From NCBI RefSeq assembly GCF_052078665.1, contig NZ_JBQJIK010000009.1, positions 58,239-122,238 of the forward strand: a DNA stretch of 64,000 nt, in the 5' to 3' direction. Below are positions 60,950 through 64,000 of this stretch, piece by piece. Made by a program: the position numbers and the translations under genes. The notes beneath the pieces were generated by a model, which had not been told where the DNA came from, did no database searches, and saw only the letters and a program-made list of their open reading frames with translations. This DNA is from Inquilinus sp052078665. Lineage in GTDB: Bacteria; Pseudomonadota; Alphaproteobacteria; DSM-16000; Inquilinaceae. Position 1 is the stretch's first letter. Each line of letters starts with the position of its first letter.

Positions 60950-61099
60950 TCGCTGCGCCCGAGCATACACCGGCCGCGCCCGGCTTGGACCAAAGGACAA
61001 CGGACGCGGGCGTCGCTGGGCCGCCATACTCACCCGAACGGGCGGGTCCCGGGCGGTTGCGCCGCCAGGACGGACCGCCGGACACGGAGGGACCCTGAG

Positions 61100-61525
61100 A
61101 TGCGTGCACCGACGATCGCGGCCGCCGCCGCCCTGTTGCTGGCGCTCGGTTTGACCGGCCCGGCCGCGGCCCAGTCCGGGCTGACCACCCGCGCCACCAA
61201 CCTGGAGCCGCTGAAGCTGTCCTCCGGCCTGCCCTTCCCGGAGAAGCCCTACGAGCTGGAGGCCGGCAAATACTACCGCTGGACGATCGAGGCCGACGGC
61301 ACCGCCGAGCTGGCGATCGCGGCGCCGGAGTTCTTCCGCAACATCTGGATCAACGAGGTGGTGATCAACAAGATCGAGGTGCGGCCGCTGGGCCTGGATT
61401 CGATCGAGTTCGACGACGAGGGCTCGGCCACCATCTCCTTCGTGCCGATCCGCCCCGGCACCTTCACCTTCCACGCCCCCGGCACCGAGGCCGAGGGCAT
61501 GCGCGGGACGTTCGTGGTGAAGTAG
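61100..61525 (+). CDS. Exported small beta-rich protein, possibly cupredoxin-fold
   Basis: The 141-residue product has a clear Sec signal (residues 1-25, cleaved after GPAAAQS). The mature part is predicted beta-sheet and ends with FVPIRPGTFTFHAPGTEAEGMRGTFVVK, which resembles the final strand of cupredoxin-like domains. The Cys ligand of a blue-copper site is absent, and a His and a late Met remain. Metal binding is therefore uncertain. GGAGGG lies before the ATG. It is 150 bases after the ABC operon and may be independent. Confidence 0.7.
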   Translation: MRAPTIAAAAALLLALGLTGPAAAQSGLTTRATNLEPLKLSSGLPFPEKPYELEAGKYYRWTIEADGTAELAIAAPEFFRNIWINEVVINKIEVRPLGLDSIEFDDEGSATISFVPIRPGTFTFHAPGTEAEGMRGTFVVK

Positions 61526-61554
61526 GGGGCGCGCCCAGCACGGCCGGAACGACG

Positions 61555-61691
61555 TTTTGCCTCTCCCGCCTGGCGGGAGAGGTCGGGCTCGCGCAGCGAG
61601 ACCGGGTGAGGGCGGACCCCGGCCTCGACGAAACCCCCTCACCCGGAGGCGCAAGCGCCTCCGACCTCTCCCGTAAACGGGAGAGGCAAAA
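61555..61691. repeat. CTCTCCCG-type palindromic repeat, copy 2
   Basis: Outer ends TTTTGCCTCTCCCG and CGGGAGAGGCAAAA are inverted. Internal CTCTCCCGCC-GGCGGGAGAG and GGGTGAGGG-CCCTCACCC arms match the copy at 22221-22357. It follows the small exported gene directly and could act as its terminator. Confidence 0.85.
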
Positions 61692-61709
61692 ACACTTATT
61701 CTCCAGCGT

Positions 61710-61790
61710 CGTAGGTTGGGTTCGCGGTACACGAACCCAACAATGGTGCGACGGCGAGATGTTGGGTTCGCGAGGCGAACCCAACCTACG
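61710..61790. repeat. CGTAGGTTGGGTTCG-type palindromic repeat, copy 2
   Basis: The 81-bp element has the same ends as the copy at 31510-31594 (CGTAGGTTGGGTTCG and its inverse), with internal CGAACCCAACA / TGTTGGGTTCG arms. It stands in tandem with the preceding CTCTCCCG element, just as the first copy stands in tandem with a different element. Confidence 0.85.
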
Positions 61791-61810
61791 CGGTCGAGCC
61801 ACGCTGGCCT

Positions 61811-62458
61811 TCAGCTGCTGTCCGGATTCGGCGGCTCCGACCGGGGCCGGCCGGTGTCGGACTCGTCCGGCTTGACGAACCAGTCGTCCGCGGACTCGCG
61901 ATCGGCGGGCTTCGCCGGGGCCTTCGCCTCGAAAATGTCGTCCCAGCTCTGCGGCAGCCGGATCGGGTCCGGCGGGTAGCCGATCTTGCGGCAGACCTCC
62001 TGCACGAACTCCGCCGCCGACAGCGTGTCCAGCTGCGCGTCCAGGATCTCGTCCTCGACCAGCTTCTCCCACGCCACCGACCGCATGCACTCGGCGTCCA
62101 GGCCCTCCTCGGGCTTCGCCGCCGCCTCGGCCACCATCCCGGCCGCGCGCTCCCGCCGCTGCCGGCGACGCTGCTCCTCGCCCGAGGCCTTCCGCTCGTC
62201 CCGCCGCGTCATGAAGCCGGTGCGGATCCGCTCGGTCAGGGCGATCGTCAGCCGTATCGAGCGCGTGAGCCGCGCCTGGATCAGCCCGAAATCGGGCGGC
62301 GCCTTCGGGTCCAGATGGGCCCTCTCCTGCTGCCGCTCGGTCAACCGCTTGCAGCGCATGTCGGTTTCGGCCGCCGCGCGCAGCATGTCCAGCGCCCAGC
62401 CCGTCCAGTTCATGTCGGGATCGGTTGGCCGGATCGGTTCGGATTGCGCCTCGTCCAT
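61811..62458 (-). CDS. Hypothetical protein, helical and charged
   Basis: The 215-residue product (MDEAQSEPIRPTDPDMNW start; a start four codons earlier at 62470 is also possible) is rich in Arg, Glu and Ala. It has a very basic middle (RRDERKASGEEQRRRQRRER) and an acidic proline-rich tail. No catalytic motif or membrane segment is seen. The TGWALDMLRAAAETDMRCKRLTE and IRLTIALTERI segments suggest amphipathic helices. I do not recognise the family. It stands alone between a repeat pair and the LuxR-type regulator, which is divergent. Confidence 0.7.
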   Translation of the reverse strand: MDEAQSEPIRPTDPDMNWTGWALDMLRAAAETDMRCKRLTERQQERAHLDPKAPPDFGLIQARLTRSIRLTIALTERIRTGFMTRRDERKASGEEQRRRQRRERAAGMVAEAAAKPEEGLDAECMRSVAWEKLVEDEILDAQLDTLSAAEFVQEVCRKIGYPPDPIRLPQSWDDIFEAKAPAKPADRESADDWFVKPDESDTGRPRSEPPNPDSS

Positions 62459-62616
62459 AGAACGTATCATGAACGAGATTCGCGCGTTAACGCAATAACA
62501 CATCGCGTTCACGCGCTGCCGCGCCGCTTTGCCCCGCCGACTTGGTCGCAAGGACGACGGACAGCGGGGGTCCGGACGCGATAGCATCCGGCGGAACCCA
62601 TCTTTGCCCGCACCGG

Positions 62617-63306
62617 ATGACCAGGCCCCCGTCCCTACCCCTCACCGACCTGACCCCCGCCTTGGGCGGGGCCGAGGCGAACCCGATCCGCATCGGCTTC
62701 GCCGACAAGAACCCGCTGGTGCTGCGCGGGCTGCAGTCGCTGTTCGGCGAGGACCGGCGGTTCGAGCTGGTGGTCTCGGCCAGCGACGGCGAGCGCTTCC
62801 TCGACGCCGTGGCGCGGTTCGAGTTCGATGTCGGCATCATCGGCTGGGTGATGGCCAATGGCGACGGCCGCGCCGTGCTGGAGGGGCTGAAGGCCTGGGA
62901 GGCCACCCCGGGCCGGACGCCGGCCCCCCGCATCGTCGTCTACACCGGCGCCGATCTGGGCGTGGCGCGGACGGCGATGCAGCTGGGCGCCGCCGGCTTC
63001 CTGTCGAAATCCGAGCCGCCGGAGCACCTGCTGGACGTGGTGGCCGAGGTGGCGCGCGGCCGGATGATGTTCCCCTTCCTCGACCTCGGTAGGGCGGCGG
63101 CGGCCGATCCGCTGGCCTGCCTGACCGGGCGCGAGCGTGAGCTGCTGGAACGGCTGGCCGAGGGCTTGAGCAATGAGGGGCTGGCCCGCCGCTTCGGCCT
63201 GTCGCCGAACACGGTCAAGTTCCACCTGCGCAACCTGTACGAGAAGCTGGGCGCCGCCAACCGGGCCCAGGCGGTGGCGGTGCTGCTGGGGCGGGACCGA
63301 AACTAG
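62617..63306 (+). CDS. LuxR/NarL-type response regulator with degenerate receiver
   Basis: The 229-residue protein has a receiver domain (residues ~24-145) and a LuxR HTH (~165-225: TGRERELLERLAEGLSNEGLARRFGLSPNTVKFHLRNL). The receiver keeps the acidic Asp30, Thr110 and Lys131. The phosphoacceptor position, in DVGIIGWVM (71-79), is Gly76 instead of Asp. It therefore cannot be phosphorylated in the usual way and may be constitutive or ligand- or partner-controlled. No histidine kinase gene is in the window. ATG at 62617 follows a weak site; an upstream start would add 25 unconserved residues. Confidence 0.9.
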   Translation: MTRPPSLPLTDLTPALGGAEANPIRIGFADKNPLVLRGLQSLFGEDRRFELVVSASDGERFLDAVARFEFDVGIIGWVMANGDGRAVLEGLKAWEATPGRTPAPRIVVYTGADLGVARTAMQLGAAGFLSKSEPPEHLLDVVAEVARGRMMFPFLDLGRAAAADPLACLTGRERELLERLAEGLSNEGLARRFGLSPNTVKFHLRNLYEKLGAANRAQAVAVLLGRDRN

Positions 63307-63336
63307 ATCCCGACCGGAAAGATTTTTTCACCGGCA

Positions 63337-63352
63337 TCCTACGAACGTAGGA
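63337..63352. promoter_or_regulatory. Palindromic candidate operator (TCCTACG-AA-CGTAGGA)
   Basis: Seven-base perfect arms TCCTACG (63337-63343) and CGTAGGA (63346-63352) are separated by AA. The site lies 31 bases after the LuxR-type gene and 73 before the next start, a position suited to control of the downstream gene by that regulator. Confidence 0.5.
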
Positions 63353-63424
63353 CGACCCCGGCGGGCGGCGCGTGGTTCGCTGGCATCGGAAGGGCTTCCT
63401 CGCAACGGCTTCCGAGACGCCATC

Positions 63425-64000
63425 ATGCAGATGCTCGACGCCAGAGATCCGATCCGCCTCGACCCGGCCGCGCTGCCGGCCGATGTCGACGACCACGGGC
63501 TGGAGGCCGAGCTGCAGCCGGTGCTGCGCAGCGCCGTCCCGGGCCCCGGGCCCTTCAACTCGCTGGTGCTGGTGCGCGGCACCCTGCCCGCCGGCGCAGT
63601 GGAGACCAACGCGACCTTCGCCATCCGCACCAACTTCGAACTGGCCGGCTTCGATCCGATGTCGCCGCCGCCGTTCAAGCATTCCTCGACTGCGGCGCTG
63701 CGCCAGCCGGGAGGGCCCGAGGCCGAGATCGACGCCATCGACCACGGCTATTTCGACGATGCCGGCCGCTGGGTGCTGCTGGTCCGCGGCGAGAGCCTGT
63801 GTCCGCACGGCACGGTCGAGCTGACCAGCTGGGTGATGTGCCGCGAGCCGCCCCCGGCGGCGACGGCGGCCGGCCTGCCTGCCGGCAAGTCGGATGCGCG
63901 CCTGGCGTTCCGCAGCTACCGCTCCTTCGTCCCGCCGCGGCCGCCGCAGCCGGCGGATGCCTGGAGCCAGGCCGTCACCCGGCTGTTCCCCCGCCTGCAC
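63425..64000 (+). CDS. Hypothetical protein, 3' truncated by window end
   Basis: From ATG at 63425 the frame stays open for 192 codons to the last base, so the gene continues outside. Codon use is typical of its neighbours (third positions mostly G or C). The product begins MQMLDARDPIRLDPAALPAD and has FNSLVLVRGTLPAG, FAIRTNFELAGFDPMSPPPF and RWVLLVRGESLCPHGTVEL. It has no signal peptide or membrane segment in the visible part. I do not recognise a family. It may be controlled by the adjacent LuxR-type regulator through the palindrome upstream. Confidence 0.7.
   Translation, partial: MQMLDARDPIRLDPAALPADVDDHGLEAELQPVLRSAVPGPGPFNSLVLVRGTLPAGAVETNATFAIRTNFELAGFDPMSPPPFKHSSTAALRQPGGPEAEIDAIDHGYFDDAGRWVLLVRGESLCPHGTVELTSWVMCREPPPAATAAGLPAGKSDARLAFRSYRSFVPPRPPQPADAWSQAVTRLFPRLH

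Noticed and set aside
59255..61732. 825-codon open frame on the minus strand
   Set aside because: Antisense to the fused ATPase gene with its two complete sets of Walker motifs; no recognisable domain in the product.
63215..64000. Minus-strand open frame at the window end
   Set aside because: The plus-strand frame from 63425 has a clean start, GC-biased third positions and protein-like composition. The minus frame overlaps the end of the regulator gene and reads as Arg/Gly/Gln-rich shadow.
1..64000. tRNA, rRNA, prophage, transposase or integrase genes
   Set aside because: Reading both strands showed no cloverleaf-like tRNA ends, rRNA blocks, or DDE/Ser/Tyr recombinase products.

Overview
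The window is 64 kb of very GC-rich, densely coded chromosome from a free-living heterotrophic alphaproteobacterium. The evidence is strong G/C third-position bias, Ehu-Eut-Doe ectoine-degradation genes in the alphaproteobacterial order, many ABC importers, and short palindromic repeats of a kind common in that class. A Rhodospirillales/Azospirillales or rhizobial-like lineage is plausible, but the species cannot be fixed from the sequence alone. I saw no rRNA, tRNA, CRISPR array, prophage or insertion-sequence transposase. The gene content is dominated by nutrient uptake and catabolism.

Layout. 1-729 is the 3' end of an amidase. 802-10127 is a sulfonate/organosulfur-type locus: one permease, one ATPase, three different substrate-binding proteins, an SsuD-like FMNH2 monooxygenase, an acyl-CoA-dehydrogenase-like flavoprotein, a flavin reductase, a class II aldolase and a nitroreductase. 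10218-14947 holds housekeeping or loosely linked genes (SDR, small ORF, esterase, 6-phosphogluconate dehydrogenase, methyltransferase, cytochrome b561). 15078-24180 is a divergent dipeptide-type ABC locus around a ROK repressor; the ATPases are co-transcribed with an M81 peptidase and CutC, while the binding protein and permeases run the other way. 24177-27129 has a LysE exporter, then a ZIP metal transporter translationally coupled to a two-domain multicopper oxidase.

27310-40770 is a complete ectoine/hydroxyectoine utilisation cluster. ehuABCD imports the solute. eutABC is proposed to remove the hydroxyl group of hydroxyectoine. doeA opens the ring and doeB deacetylates the product. On the opposite strand, doeX, a DoeC-like dehydrogenase and doeD lead from diaminobutyrate to aspartate. 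The MocR-type repressor EnuR lies between the two arms, and a shared ATCAGT(A/T)CAATT motif lies upstream of both. 40779-41879 adds a zinc-free alcohol-dehydrogenase-like gene.

41896-49061 is a cassette of unusual peptidases (M24, isoaspartyl peptidase, M55 D-aminopeptidase, P1 aminopeptidase) coupled to a D-amino-acid transaminase, behind an FAD oxidase and a decayed aldehyde dehydrogenase. 49247-60949 carries a tandem GNAT protein, a hydroxypyruvate reductase, Lrp and GntR regulators, a PuuB-like oxidase, an ArgE-like deacylase, a HAD hydrolase and a second peptide-type ABC importer with fused ATPases. Two identical 19-bp GntR-type operators tie the oxidase and the importer together. 61100-64000 ends with an exported beta-rich protein, two repeat elements, an unrecognised protein, a LuxR-type regulator with a degenerate receiver, and an unknown gene cut by the window end and preceded by a palindrome.
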